A stretch of 64,000 nucleotides of DNA, from positions 124,001 through 188,000 of the forward strand of contig JAMXDE010000008.1 of assembly GCA_026770025.1 (NCBI GenBank). The letters run 5' to 3'. Each line of letters starts with the position of its first letter. The stretch's first letter is position 1. The translations under genes were made by a program, and so were the position numbers. Below the pieces are notes generated by a model, which searched no databases, had not been told where the DNA came from, and saw nothing but the letters and a program-made list of their open reading frames with translations. This stretch comes from Craspedostauros australis (Eukaryota > Bacillariophyta > Bacillariophyceae > Mastogloiales > Achnanthaceae). Positions 23,301 through 33,218 of this stretch are shown one piece after another.

Positions 23301-25999
23301 ACTCCGACGGCCCCAACGCCCAGTGCACCAAGGATTGCAAGCTCCCGGTGTGCGGAGACGGTATCCAACACAAGGATGAAGAATGCGACGACGGCAACCA
23401 AGTCAACAACGACAACTGCACCAACGAATGCACGAAAGTGCGATGTGGTGATGGCATCCGCCAAAATGGAGAGGAGTGCGACGATGGCAACAAGAACAAC
23501 AACGACAGCTGCACCAACCAATGCAAGAAGGCACGATGTGGCGATGGGTTCAAAGCACCCAACGAACAGTGCGACGACGGCAACACCAACAACAGCGACG
23601 GCTGCACCAACCAATGCAAGAAGGCACGATGTGGTGATGGGTTCAAAGCACCCAACGAAGAGTGCGACGATGGCAACAATAACAACAACGACAGCTGCAC
23701 CAACCAATGCAAGAAGGCACGATGTGGCGACGGCATCGTCGGACCTCATGAACAGTGTGATCTCGGACCTCACAACTCCAATTCCGCCGGTTCACGGTGC
23801 ACAACCAAGTGCCAGAAACCAAGATGTGGTGATGGAATCCGCCAAAATGGAGAGGAGTGCGATGACGGCAACAACATCAACACCGACAGCTGCACCAACC
23901 AATGCAAGAAGGCACGATGTGGCGACGGCATCGTCGGACCTCATGAACAGTGCGATCTCGGACCTCACAACTCCAATTCCCCCGGTTCACGGTGCACAAC
24001 CAAGTGCCAGAAGCCAAGATGTGGTGATGGCATCCGTCAAAATGGAGAGGAGTGTGACGATGGCAACAACATCAACAATGACAGCTGCACCAACCAATGC
24101 AAGCGCGCAAAATGCGGTGACGGCATCGTCGGACCTCATGAACAGTGTGATCTCGGACCTCACAACTCCAATTCCGCCGGTTCACAGTGCACAACCAAGT
24201 GCCAGAAGCCAAGATGTGGTGATGGAATCCGCCAAAATGGAGAGGAGTGCGACGACGGCAACACGAGGAACACCGACAGCTGCACCAACCAATGCAAGAA
24301 AGCACGATGTGGCGACGGCATCGTCGGACCTCATGAACAGTGTGATCTCGGACCTCACAATTCCAATTCCGCCGGTTCACAGTGCACAACCAAGTGCCAG
24401 AAACCAAGATGTGGCGATGGTATCCGCCAAAATGGAGAGGAGTGTGACGATGGCAACAACGTCAACACCGACAGCTGCACCAACCAATGCAAGAAGGCAC
24501 GATGTGGCGACGGCATCGTCGGACCTCATGAACAGTGTGATCGCGGCTATCACAACTCCAATTCCCCTGGTTCACAGTGCACAACCAAGTGCCAGAAGCC
24601 AAGATGTGGTGATGGAATCCGCCAAAATGGAGAGGAGTGTGACGATGGCAACACGAGGAACACCGACAGCTGCACCAACCAATGCAAGAAGGCACGATGT
24701 GGCGACGGCATCGTCGGACCTCATGAACAGTGTGATCGCGGCTATCACAACTCCAATTCCCCCGGTTCACAGTGCACAACCAAGTGCCAGAAACCAAGAT
24801 GTGGTGATGGTATCCGTCAAAATGGAGAGGAGTGCGACGACGGCAACACGAGGAACACCGACAGCTGCAGGAACGACTGCAAGAAGGCACGATGTGGTGA
24901 TGGGATCGTTTCAACTGGCGAAGAGTGCGACGACGGCAACAATAACAACAATGACAGCTGCACCAACGAATGCAAGAAGCGTGATACCGTATGCCCGGAG
25001 GTGAAGCTCGACTTCAACGACTATCCCAGTACAGGATTCATCTATGACGAGTGGTGGGGATCCAAGGGTGTCAAGGTGATCGCGAAGGCCAACAACAGGT
25101 ACGCCGGATACACCCCCCGACCACGATCAGGATGCCGATCTGGATCACTCACCTGCTACTGCAAGGACTGGAAGACCAGCCGCCCTACAAGCTGCCCACA
25201 CTGGCAGAACACCAACAGCGGCGGAGGAGCTGCCCGTGTGTTCGACACATGGAAACCAAGAGGATACCACAGCGGTACGTACGAGGAGCGTAAGGGATGG
25301 AACAACCCACTCTGCAATCCCAACGACGAGTACGCTGGAGATGACGACTTGGGCACACCCAACAGATCCTGCGGTGGCCCTGGTGTCGGCGACGGAGGCA
25401 AGAAGGGCAGGAAGTACCAGAACTGCCAAAAGCTCGGCAGAGTCCTCATCATCCAGGAGGGCAAGAAGACCTGCCCAGACGACGTCGGCTCCCCAGGAGG
25501 AACCATCTCTTTCGAATTCGACACCGCCAGGCTCGGCGGAGTCGAGGTCACACTGGGCAAGTTCATCGACATCGATGACGGACGCACGAACCCGATCGTC
25601 GACTTCACAGAGGTCGGCAGGTCAAGCCCAACTCCCGGGCTCCGGAAGTACACCCAGCTCACAGGAGGCAACGGAGTTTTCGACCTCAGGGTCTCCGTCA
25701 AGAACGTCAGACGCGTGCAGATCAGCTACAAAGGATCCGGCTGCATCGCCGAGGTGCGCTTCCGCCCCAGCAAGTGCTCGCGACGTATGCTGCGTGTTGA
25801 GGAAGGCGAATCGTTCAACCTTGGCAACTACACCAGCACCGAAGAGTATGACGACTTCCAGGACGACTACGAATCGGAATTCATCCAGTTCGGCGGCGCA
25901 GCGCAGGGTCATCAGTACGAAGAGACTGAGCCAGCCATTGACACCGACCACGTCGTCTACCCCGAGGAGGCTGAGAACATGTTCCCCATGGATGCATAA
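20339..25999 (+). CDS. Secreted giant cysteine-rich protein with 42 DUF4215 modules
   Basis: 1,886 residues. The chosen ATG at 20339 follows an A/C-rich leader and opens a signal peptide: a basic start, a hydrophobic core, and AVYA near residue 21. Residues 22-185 are a cysteine-containing N-terminal domain. From residue 186 to about 1549 there are 42 modules of 31-36 residues. Each has the pattern CGDG, an EECDDGN-like acidic centre, and two later Cys, matching DUF4215 / the Myxococcus-type Cys-rich repeat. Some modules carry a longer ECDLG or ECDRG form. Residues 1550-1886 form a unique Gly/Cys-containing domain and an acidic tail. No membrane anchor follows. The protein is therefore probably extracellular: cell wall, adhesion or matrix. 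The acidic loops could bind Ca2+, which is inference. No intron is seen. Confidence 0.92.
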   Translation: MKFARKGAVWALLVSALAAIPAVYAQGDAVANSDEPATGSEVCPLDYELLHSTEGASYDLPPIEIVSQGKTFVEFKVYNVFSTAGSIKEIYTEYQENNLDRATCTLDADLEPGQPADEVFRAECLCLKPVAVVSLYVRDPTIDATIGTGKTPECCHADLTNGYPTIKFTFVLDCVPTCDPTPFAVCGNGKLETGELCDDGNDVNDDGCTNECLLPKCGDGIVQGDEECDMGAANSNNVDAACTESCTIPKCGDGILQGNEECDDGNTINDDSCSNSCITERCGDGMKQEGEECDDGNDINNDDCTNKCKLPICGDGIKQEDEECDDGNSDDEDGCTSQCKILVCGDGILQGDEECDDGNKVNNDGCSETCKLEVCGDGIKQDYEECDRGSQNSDGPNAQCTKDCKFPVCGDGILQGDEECDDGNKNNYDECTGECKLPRCGDGIKHKGEECDDGNNDNSDGCTNQCKKAVCGDGIIGPNEECDRGSQNSDNPNAQCTKDCKLPACGDGIRQNGEECDDGNKNNGDSCTNQCKKARCGDGIVGPNEQCDLGSQNSNGPNARCTLECTRPKCGDGIKQQGEQCDLGPNNSDATNSKCSTTCELPRCGDEILHPSRNEECDLGENNSNGPNTRCNANCKIPKCGDGIINKRLGEECDKGSNNSDGPNAQCTTMCTLPTCGDGIVQGGEECDDGNDVNNDGCTNQCKKANCGDGIIQPGEECDKGPGNSNGPNAQCTTTCNIPKCGDGIKHKNEECDDGNNVNNDSCTNTCKKPRCGDGIKQANEECDMGRHNSNAANAQCTADCTIPKCGDGIKHIGEQCDDGDKVNNDECTNNCKVPTCGDGIKQNGEQCDDGNKNNADGCTNNCRLPRCGDGIKQANEQCDDGNKDNTDGCTNQCKLARCGDGIKQDNEQCDLGPNNNNGPNTSCYTDCKVPRCGDNRLNNKAGEQCDLGGQNSDGANTRCNKNCKLPRCGDGLVNKRLGEQCDRGAQNSDGPNAQCTKDCKLPVCGDGIQHKDEECDDGNQVNNDNCTNECTKVRCGDGIRQNGEECDDGNKNNNDSCTNQCKKARCGDGFKAPNEQCDDGNTNNSDGCTNQCKKARCGDGFKAPNEECDDGNNNNNDSCTNQCKKARCGDGIVGPHEQCDLGPHNSNSAGSRCTTKCQKPRCGDGIRQNGEECDDGNNINTDSCTNQCKKARCGDGIVGPHEQCDLGPHNSNSPGSRCTTKCQKPRCGDGIRQNGEECDDGNNINNDSCTNQCKRAKCGDGIVGPHEQCDLGPHNSNSAGSQCTTKCQKPRCGDGIRQNGEECDDGNTRNTDSCTNQCKKARCGDGIVGPHEQCDLGPHNSNSAGSQCTTKCQKPRCGDGIRQNGEECDDGNNVNTDSCTNQCKKARCGDGIVGPHEQCDRGYHNSNSPGSQCTTKCQKPRCGDGIRQNGEECDDGNTRNTDSCTNQCKKARCGDGIVGPHEQCDRGYHNSNSPGSQCTTKCQKPRCGDGIRQNGEECDDGNTRNTDSCRNDCKKARCGDGIVSTGEECDDGNNNNNDSCTNECKKRDTVCPEVKLDFNDYPSTGFIYDEWWGSKGVKVIAKANNRYAGYTPRPRSGCRSGSLTCYCKDWKTSRPTSCPHWQNTNSGGGAARVFDTWKPRGYHSGTYEERKGWNNPLCNPNDEYAGDDDLGTPNRSCGGPGVGDGGKKGRKYQNCQKLGRVLIIQEGKKTCPDDVGSPGGTISFEFDTARLGGVEVTLGKFIDIDDGRTNPIVDFTEVGRSSPTPGLRKYTQLTGGNGVFDLRVSVKNVRRVQISYKGSGCIAEVRFRPSKCSRRMLRVEEGESFNLGNYTSTEEYDDFQDDYESEFIQFGGAAQGHQYEETEPAIDTDHVVYPEEAENMFPMDA
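23723..24892 (+). repeat. Six exact-length 195-bp tandem units inside the DUF4215 gene
   Basis: Modules 30-41 alternate between a 34-residue type (CGDGIVGPHEQCD...) and a 31-residue type (CGDGIRQNGEECDDGN...). Together they make a 65-codon unit repeated six times with no length change: unit starts fall at 23723, 23918 and so on to 24698. The units are nearly identical at DNA level, unlike the diverged modules 1-26, so this block expanded recently. Confidence 0.9.
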
Positions 26000-28900
26000 A
26001 CACAAAGTATTCTCCAAAGCACGAAGTAATGCGAAACTCATAGTAACCAACCAACTAACCAACCAACAAGCAAACGAGAATTGACTCTCGAGAGCCAAGT
26101 TCCGTCGTGCGCGCGAGTACTCTACTCCACTTGACTCGACCTTCGTGATCCTCCCAAATTCATCAGCTGCGGAATTGACGATGGCGACGCTCCAACAAAC
26201 GTCATGGCATGCCCTCTACGGGTCCAGTGTGGCACTCTACTCTCTAGTGGCTAGTGGCTAATTTCCACTTTTTTGGCACGTTTTGGTAATTATTGGTAAC
26301 CATTCGCCCATCGCCGACGGTCCAAGCAACCATTCGATGAGCTGACGACCGTTGCCTGACATCTTTACATCATTAGAAAGAGGAGAGTGAGAGCTCTCTG
26401 TTGATGTGTTCATTGTAGGCAAACGGTCTCCGCTTCCTGTTCATCTTGATGCCTGTTAAAACCCTTTATTGGCCCTTTTCATACGGACGACGTACGGACG
26501 TGATTTCGGAATTTTTTCGTTGGTAACCATTGGTAACTGCGTAGAGTCTACGACGTTCTGGTACAGAAATTCGTTGCTTCTTCGTCCAATCTTGACCGAC
26601 TGCCTTCCAAAGACCCGCATCCAATTCTGTTTCGTCTATTGCTCAAGTGAATGGCATGGCTGAATTCGTCACTTCATTCTGCTTCGGGTGGTGTGCTGGT
26701 CAGCGGTCCAGAATGCTTTTGTGTGTTGCTTTGGGTGTTTGAAGTCAGTCACTAATTCTCGTGACAGCCATGATCATCAACCCAGCAACAAGCAAAAGTT
26801 CGCGCCAAAAATTATGGTGTGGTTTTGCGTGTTGTTGAGTCGAACTGTGCTGCTCGCGTGAGTCATTTTCCTTTTGCAAGGTTGTGCCTCGCCCTGCCGC
26901 CGAATCATCGTGTCGTTGCCTTCAATCAATGCTGTATCCTCTCTTCTACCTGCCCAGGTAGCCTTGGTCTTCGAATCTCACTTGCTCCAAAGCTATATGC
27001 CAACTGCAAGTTCTTTTTCTTGCTTTACCGTGTACTATCATCACAAGAAAACTCTGCTTCCTGATCACGCCCACAACTGTCTTCATTGACACCGGTTGCT
27101 ACACCTTCGCAAAGACTAGTCACTTATCTCACGCTCATGCCATGGGTGGGGTCATTGGCACAGTCGCTTTTCGTGCTCCACCAAACCGCGTTCGAATCGT
27201 TCTGTGGAGGCAGCCTGATGATATTTAATGATCTTCAGCGCCGCTAAGGCCAATCAAACACTGGCATCTACATTTCGCACGCGATACATGCCAAAATGCG
27301 CGCACATTGCATGGAAATTTTGCGCGGCGCAGTTGCACATGCTCAGTGATGCGGAAGATCCAAAGAAGAGCGGTCAGAGCATGGCGAGATTGAACTCCTC
27401 GGTGTGAAACACTCTACTCTCTTCTATTCTGGACTGTTCTCATGTGCTGCTGCTAACCAAGAGATCATTGCTCCCCCAAGCAGGATGAATACAACAATAT
27501 GTATGCAGCCAAGTTGCTGTTGCCAAGATGACTGCTGGTATACGGTATTTCGGAGTAGAACTGATACGCTATTGTAGAAAGTAGCAACCAGTTAGGATTT
27601 GGGCGTAGTCGGCGCGAATCGGTGGAGGATGTCTCTTGGATCTGCCAGCTTCGGGATAGCCGTGTGATGCAGTTCAAGAGAGATGTGCTGATTGAAGAGT
27701 TGTTACTGTAACGATGAGTAGATGGGTGCTTTGTAGCTAACCTTTGTCTGTGTTTATTATGAGTTAGCTTGTGGTGTTAGTAGGGTGAAGAAACGATGCC
27801 ACACAACTTGGCGAGACCCTGCACTGATGTACTTGGTTCAGTGCTCAGGGTAGATGATCATAACAGTGCCTTGCTCTCCACACATGTAGATACACTGTAG
27901 TATAGGCCATGACGCATGTTGGTGACAGTCATGAAGCAGTGGTTGTGGCTGGAGCTGACCCTCGGATTCCATTGCTCAGGTTGAAGCAAGTTGGATACAC
28001 ATGTTGAGACTACGGCAATGATGCAGTAGTCGTCAGCATGAAGGGAATCGAGGTATGTTGTTGTAAAAGGATCTGAGGAGCATATAGTTCCCAAGGTGAG
28101 GTGTGAGTTAGGTCGGTCATGTTTGAGTCATGATGGATTCGTGAATGGAGGAGAGAAAGGAGGAGAAAAGATTTGGTGGTCGATCAAGTCGGAGGATTTC
28201 GCGCCAAAACGAGAATTTCTCCCATCTGGTTGATACCGTGTCCGGTGGTAGTCTGTCCCTCATTGAATCTCAACTCAACCATATCATCAACTACAATGCT
28301 ACACGATGAACGAAGTCACAATGGATGATATCAGGATGTACGGGACTGATCATATAATAGCATGTGAAGAACACACCGGTTGGCACCACATTGTTTCGTG
28401 ATCATTTCAACCGCGTGCTACTACACGCTGAGTCACACAAGCATTCGCCACGACACATCGCATTGATTGGCATTCGTGAATGGCACAACTGCTCGAGAAG
28501 CATCATGAAGAAAAGATAGCAACGAAAATTCACCAACACAACGATGCAATCTTCCCTCTCGGCATCGCGACACACCGCAATCGAACGAAGAAGGCCCATC
28601 CTCAATCAACAACAAGAACAAGGAAGAAATTCGTGTGTTGGCCTGTCCGGATGGAGCTGCGTGAATATGTCAAAACAAAATATTCTGAGAACTTTTATTC
28701 ACGGCTGAATCGATGAAACAAGTTTATTAAAATACTCCAGTTAGTCCAACATAATTACAATCAGTCTACGTATTGAGTCATTGAAGAACTCGACTCAACT
28801 TGACTCGACTCAACTCTGCCTTGCTTTTCTTTCCTTTGCTTTGCACGATCACTCCCTCCGCAATGAGAATAGAATAGAGTTCCATAGCTCGTACAGATTT

Positions 28901-29216
28901 GGCAAGAAGTGCAGTATCAGCTCTTCCAGAACTTCTTCACGAAGATCGCGAGAACGGGAGATCTTGTTCGCATGACCTGCCACAAGAGTGACACCAACAC
29001 TGTATAACCTACGCCTGCTCCTCCGCACAGAAGCCAACTGCCACCTCTCTTTCTGCTGGTCCCATGACCAATGATGCGCTGTGGTTGAGTTGGGCAGGTT
29101 CGTGAGTGTATATTCAACGAGACCGTACTTGCAATTGTAGATCCGAGACCAACTTCCGGGAGAGGGCAGACTCCAGTATGTCTGTTGACTCATCCTCCCC
29201 AAGGAGAAAAAGAACC
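26000..29216. other. Gene-poor intergenic region
   Basis: The first 90 bases after the stop are the probable 3' untranslated region of the DUF4215 gene. The rest has only short frames without recognisable features. TTGGTAA-type motifs recur around 26283-26300 and 26520-26537. I see no tRNA, no repeat array and no transposon ends here. Confidence 0.5.
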
Positions 29217-29226
29217 AATGATTAAG
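29217..29226. repeat. Left target-site duplication of the foldback element
   Basis: AATGATTAAG here corresponds to AATGATTAG at 31123-31131, with one extra A. A 9-bp duplication is typical of Mutator-like elements. Confidence 0.6.
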
Positions 29227-31122
29227 GAGGAAATTCATTAACCAGCCCTTTTGAAGTGCCGATTTGCATCAACCAGCCTGTTTTGTGTTTCTTAGCGACT
29301 CAAAACGTCCAAATGTCCATGCGACGTCCCATGGACACAAAATCTCACATCGACTCGCAAGTTTAGGTATAAATGTAGACTACCTGTACTACACACGAAA
29401 AGTATAAGCCACATCATACATGTTTAGCATAATCACGATAGAATGCAATCAAATAGTCCATTAGAATTTAATGCATCTAGTAAATGGAATAAGTGCCTAT
29501 CTTAGTTGTGGATGTGTACATCATCCATCTGTTTGCTCCAATTTCTTGCGTTGTGGATCGTATTCTGACGACATCTTCAATGGAAAGGACAAAAATATTG
29601 CATTTTATCAAGATAAGAGCATGGCGAGCATTCCAATGGGTATGCCATTAGCTTGTGGGCATCTAAATCCATCTGGAAGAGATGCTGGTATCCAAATCTG
29701 TGAATCGCGTGATACTGTGTGGTGCGCATCATGCTGTACAGTCTTCTGCATATCTATGCATTCGGCAGGCTGTTTTGAGAGATCCGATCAGCCCCATCAC
29801 TCCAAGAACACTCCAAAGAGTAAGGACATGAAGTTTGAAGTCCTTGATCCGTCAGGAAGGGATCCAATTCTACAGATGCTGATATCACGCAGTTCTGAAC
29901 AGTACGCGTCATGCTGTGCAGCGTTCTGAGAATATGTGCATAGACATTGGCGGTCATATTCCAATCCAACACTTTGGTTAATCCGAACGCATTCCACAGA
30001 GCACGGACATGGAGTTTGAAGCCATGAATCCTCCAGGAAGACGTATCGGTATGTGCCCAAGTGATCCACATGTCATGACGCCGCTCAGTGACACTCCACT
30101 TCAGCATCTGTAGAAATGGACCCCCTTCCAAACGGATAAAGAACTTCAAACTTCATTTTCATACTCTTTGGCGTATGATTGGAGTGGTCGGAGCGTTGGA
30201 TTGGAATACGATTGCCAGTTCCTATGTACAAACATCCAAATTAATGTACAGTGCGATGCGTACCAATCACTACTGTGTGATATCTGCATCCATAGAATTG
30301 GATCTGTTCCTGACGGATCAAAGACTTCAAGATCCATGTCCGTACTCTCTGGAGTATGATTGGAGTAGTGAGGTTGGCTGGACCTCTCAAAACGGCCTGC
30401 CGAATGCATAGATATGCGGAGTACAGTACAGCCATGCGTACCGCACAGTATCACGAGATTCGTAGATTTGGGTGCCAGCACTCCTTCCAGAAGGACCCAG
30501 ATCCTCGCAAGCCACCCTCATACCCATAGAAGCGCCGTTGCTATGATGGCATTGGTGGAATGGTATATGTTGAATCTTTCATATGAAGGTTTGGTCAACA
30601 CCCTGCACATCGCACACAGCCACCGTGCGGTATCCCGTGACTTGGCAGCGTACAATCCGCAACACCTTCTAGATGGATCCAGTCATTCACAAGCTAATTG
30701 TATACCCATTGGAATGCCTTCGATGCGCTGAATTTGGTATACTGTACTGTTTTTGTCCTTTGCAATGAAGATGTCGTCAGAATACGATCCACAACGCAAG
30801 AAATTGGAGCAAACAGATGGATGATGTACATATCTACAACTAAAGTAGTCACGTATTTCCCTCATTGGATGATTTACATTCGTGTGGACTATACTGGCAA
30901 TATGAAGCTGATGATAAACATGTAAAATATGATGTGGCTTGAACTTTTCCTGTGTGGTACAGGTAGTCTATATTTATACACTAACCATGGCAGTCGATGC
31001 GAAATCCCTGTGTCCATGGGATGTCACATGGACAATTGGACGTTTTGTGCCACTAAGTGTTGCAAAAACAGGCTGGTTGATGCAAATGGGCACTTCAAAA
31101 GGGCTGGTTAATGAATTTCCTC
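29227..31122. mobile_element. Foldback / Mutator-like non-autonomous element with very long TIRs
   Basis: The 1,896-bp sequence is almost entirely an inverted repeat centred near 30150. Both ends begin GAGGAAATTCATTAACCAGC when read inward. The arms stay alignable for roughly 900 bases: translated pieces of 29471-29929 (+) reappear on the minus strand at 30146-30481 and 30683-30865. Each arm contains tandem subrepeats of about 180 bases, beginning ATCCRTCWGGAAG-like at about 29665 and 29847. No transposase is encoded. Long TIRs with subterminal repeats and a probable 9-bp duplication fit a Mutator-like (MULE) or foldback transposon. The arms differ at many positions, so it is not a recent palindrome or an assembly fold. 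Confidence 0.85.
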
Positions 31123-31129
31123 AATGATT

Positions 31130-32376
31130 AGAGACTTCCTGAAACCCGAAACCAGTTTCCCGAAACGACACGCACTGTGACTATCAATAACGTCTACAAA
31201 TAACGGCCCGAAATATGACAGACGTCACCGACCGTGAACAAATATTAGAATCAAGGGGGTCGTATGCAAGACTAGCAACGAAAATGTAGTTTTCTAAATG
31301 GTTCCTGTGCTCCTTCGTCTCATTCATCCAACCTCCTACCACATTTTGTTCCTCACATCCACATCGGCATCCCTGAGCTGCATCCATCTCATCAGTTTCG
31401 TTCATCTGCGCCGGAGGCGTTGCCATTGAGATTGTCGACTTGCTTGTCCCTTTATGAAGTAGACGATATGATATATTGTACAACATTTTCAGTTTCAGTT
31501 ATTGTAATTCTTGACGACAACTCTACGTGTACAATGACACTTTATTCACATCTTTCGAAAGCCCTTGAGCACAGCTTTCCAACTACATGTTTAAGTGTTA
31601 TACTTCTTACTGCCATCTTATTGCTTATCGAGCCTGAAGTACTCGTGAATTGAATTTGGACTGCGGGACTGGAGTGAAAATGTTCAGTGGCACGTAGATT
31701 GTCGCAGCATCACAGCGTTTTTCTGCGCATCAAAGACGGTGAAACTGTCGTTGTCTTTCGCCTTCGGGGATACATTACTTTCCTCTTCCAGAGGATGCCA
31801 TCTCCAAGAACGAAGAGGAGGATGAGCGGCACTCAACCAGTGTTGAGCGAGGAAAGGTTAATGGGCGTGTACGAAGACTGCAAACACATCATCGAGGATG
31901 ATGGCAAGAAACGACTTTGCCAATATTGCTGCCACTTTAAAGCCACAAATAAAATTACTGACCTAGATAGAAACACGCCCAAGAGGGTAAAACAGATCTT
32001 CAGCTTGTGAGGAGTCCATATCTGCAAAGAAATTTGGGACATCTACCATGGAAGGTGATGAAGTAGGGTAAAGCATAAATTTAGTGTTCCAACGATAGCA
32101 CTAGTACTCAAGGTACAGATCTAGTTTTTGCATAGAACATGGTAGCCTCCGAATAAGCGTATTTTATTGGTGGATCCTTGGGCTGTGTATGGATTCCGCG
32201 TGGAAGTCGATGCTTCACGGGACACAAGGTATTTCGGGATCTTCCTCCAACCCGAAAAAAAGAGCCCCAGATGGCCATTTCCCGAAACTATTTTTGGGCA
32301 TGGCCGGCTCGAAATGTCGCAGTATTGGGTTATGAGTTGTCCGTACGATTTAATTTTCGGGTTTCAGGAAGTCTCT
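31130..32376. mobile_element. TIR element of 1.25 kb, probable degenerate DNA transposon
   Basis: The ends carry an inverted repeat of 22 bases reading AGAGACTTCCTGAAACCC inward, followed on both sides by scattered CCCGAAA motifs. ATT flanks both ends and could be a 3-bp duplication. The interior includes a short reading frame (31795-32010) with a Cys/His cluster. Superfamily is uncertain: clustered subterminal motifs occur in hAT elements, but an 8-bp duplication is not visible. The foldback element at 29227-31122 inserted exactly at its left edge. Confidence 0.6.
31795..32010 (+). pseudogene. Possible transposase N-terminal fragment with a Cys/His cluster
   Basis: 71 residues inside the TIR element. 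The sequence is basic at the start (RTKRRM), then contains CKHI followed 14 residues later by CQYCCHF. This vaguely resembles the zinc-finger (BED-like) N-termini of hAT transposases, but a full finger is not present and nothing homologous follows. It may be a remnant of the element's own transposase or a chance frame. Confidence 0.25.
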
Positions 32377-32601
32377 ATTAAGTCCAATCATTTGCGCGTT
32401 TTGGACATGACATCGATGCTGTGCTCGTTTGTCACAACCGATTGGTATCGAATTCGGAACAATGGAACTAACAAGGCCGTTTTGTGGGCCATTATTCGTT
32501 GTTCCATTCCCGCAATCGCACAATGTCAGTACAATCGGGGTACTGAGGACGAGATTGATGCGTCGGCTGATGCTGTTGACGCGGATGGACAGGTCAGATA
32601 T

Positions 32602-33218
32602 CCCTAATGAGTTTTTTGCTGACAAATTTGGCACATGTGCCAAATTTGTCACTTCTTTTGGGTTCGCATCAACAGCGCACGTTGGCCTCCACGTGTAGGT
32701 GGAAAGATCGCATGCCAGACCAACATGGTCCTCCAGTGTGGTGGCTTCTCTCATTGTTTAACTGGAACCTTCTGGCGCAAGCAATTTCCGCTGCAAACAA
32801 GCCCACATAAGGAATTCAGAACCCTAAGGACATACCCCATAAATGAATTAATTATCAACAAGCTGGAACGCTTCGTGCATAGACACTGTTGAAAGACAAT
32901 GATTGGATGAAAGTCGCAGACTTCGCTTGGAAATAGCACTGAAACAAGTTCCGTGAAGCATCGAATAGTCTCACCGTCGTCGGAAACCAACAGAAGCACA
33001 AACGCCAATCCTGGAGAAACAACAATCAAGAGTTTTGAGGACACAAAAGCGCCTCTCCGCGATAACGCTGTGTGGAAGTCAAAAAACATTATCAGTACCA
33101 CCTCAGCTGGCCGATGCGAACACACAGGATGTGACAAATGTGGCACATCGATCCAAATTTGTCACATCGATGTGAAGTGCCAAATTTGTCACATCGGGGG
33201 CCCAAAATCTCATTAGGG
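32602..33218. mobile_element. MITE, 617 bp, with CCCTAATGAG terminal inverted repeats
   Basis: The ends read CCCTAATGAG inward on both sides and are flanked by ATAT. The inverted homology extends about 100 bases and contains repeated ACAAATTTGGCAC / GTGCCAAATTTGT units. One of these forms a perfect 28-base palindrome at 32622-32649. Because ATAT is its own complement, I cannot tell whether it is a duplication or part of the repeat. No coding capacity. Size and structure fit a miniature inverted-repeat transposable element. Confidence 0.75.

Noticed and set aside
20294-23773. Minus-strand open frame of 1,159 codons opposite the DUF4215 gene
   Set aside because: It mirrors the repeated codons of the sense gene, with hydrophobic Val/Ala/Leu repeats that are the antisense of GAC/GGC/AAC-rich modules. 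It is an artefact of codon bias in a repeat.
21873-25004. Plus-strand open frame of 1,043 codons in another phase of the same gene
   Set aside because: Its Ala/Thr/Ser/Arg-only composition repeats with the module period. The signal peptide, cysteines and domain match all belong to the 20339 frame.
27190-27215. GTTCGAATC resembling a tRNA B box
   Set aside because: No A box or foldable cloverleaf in the surrounding 90 bases.
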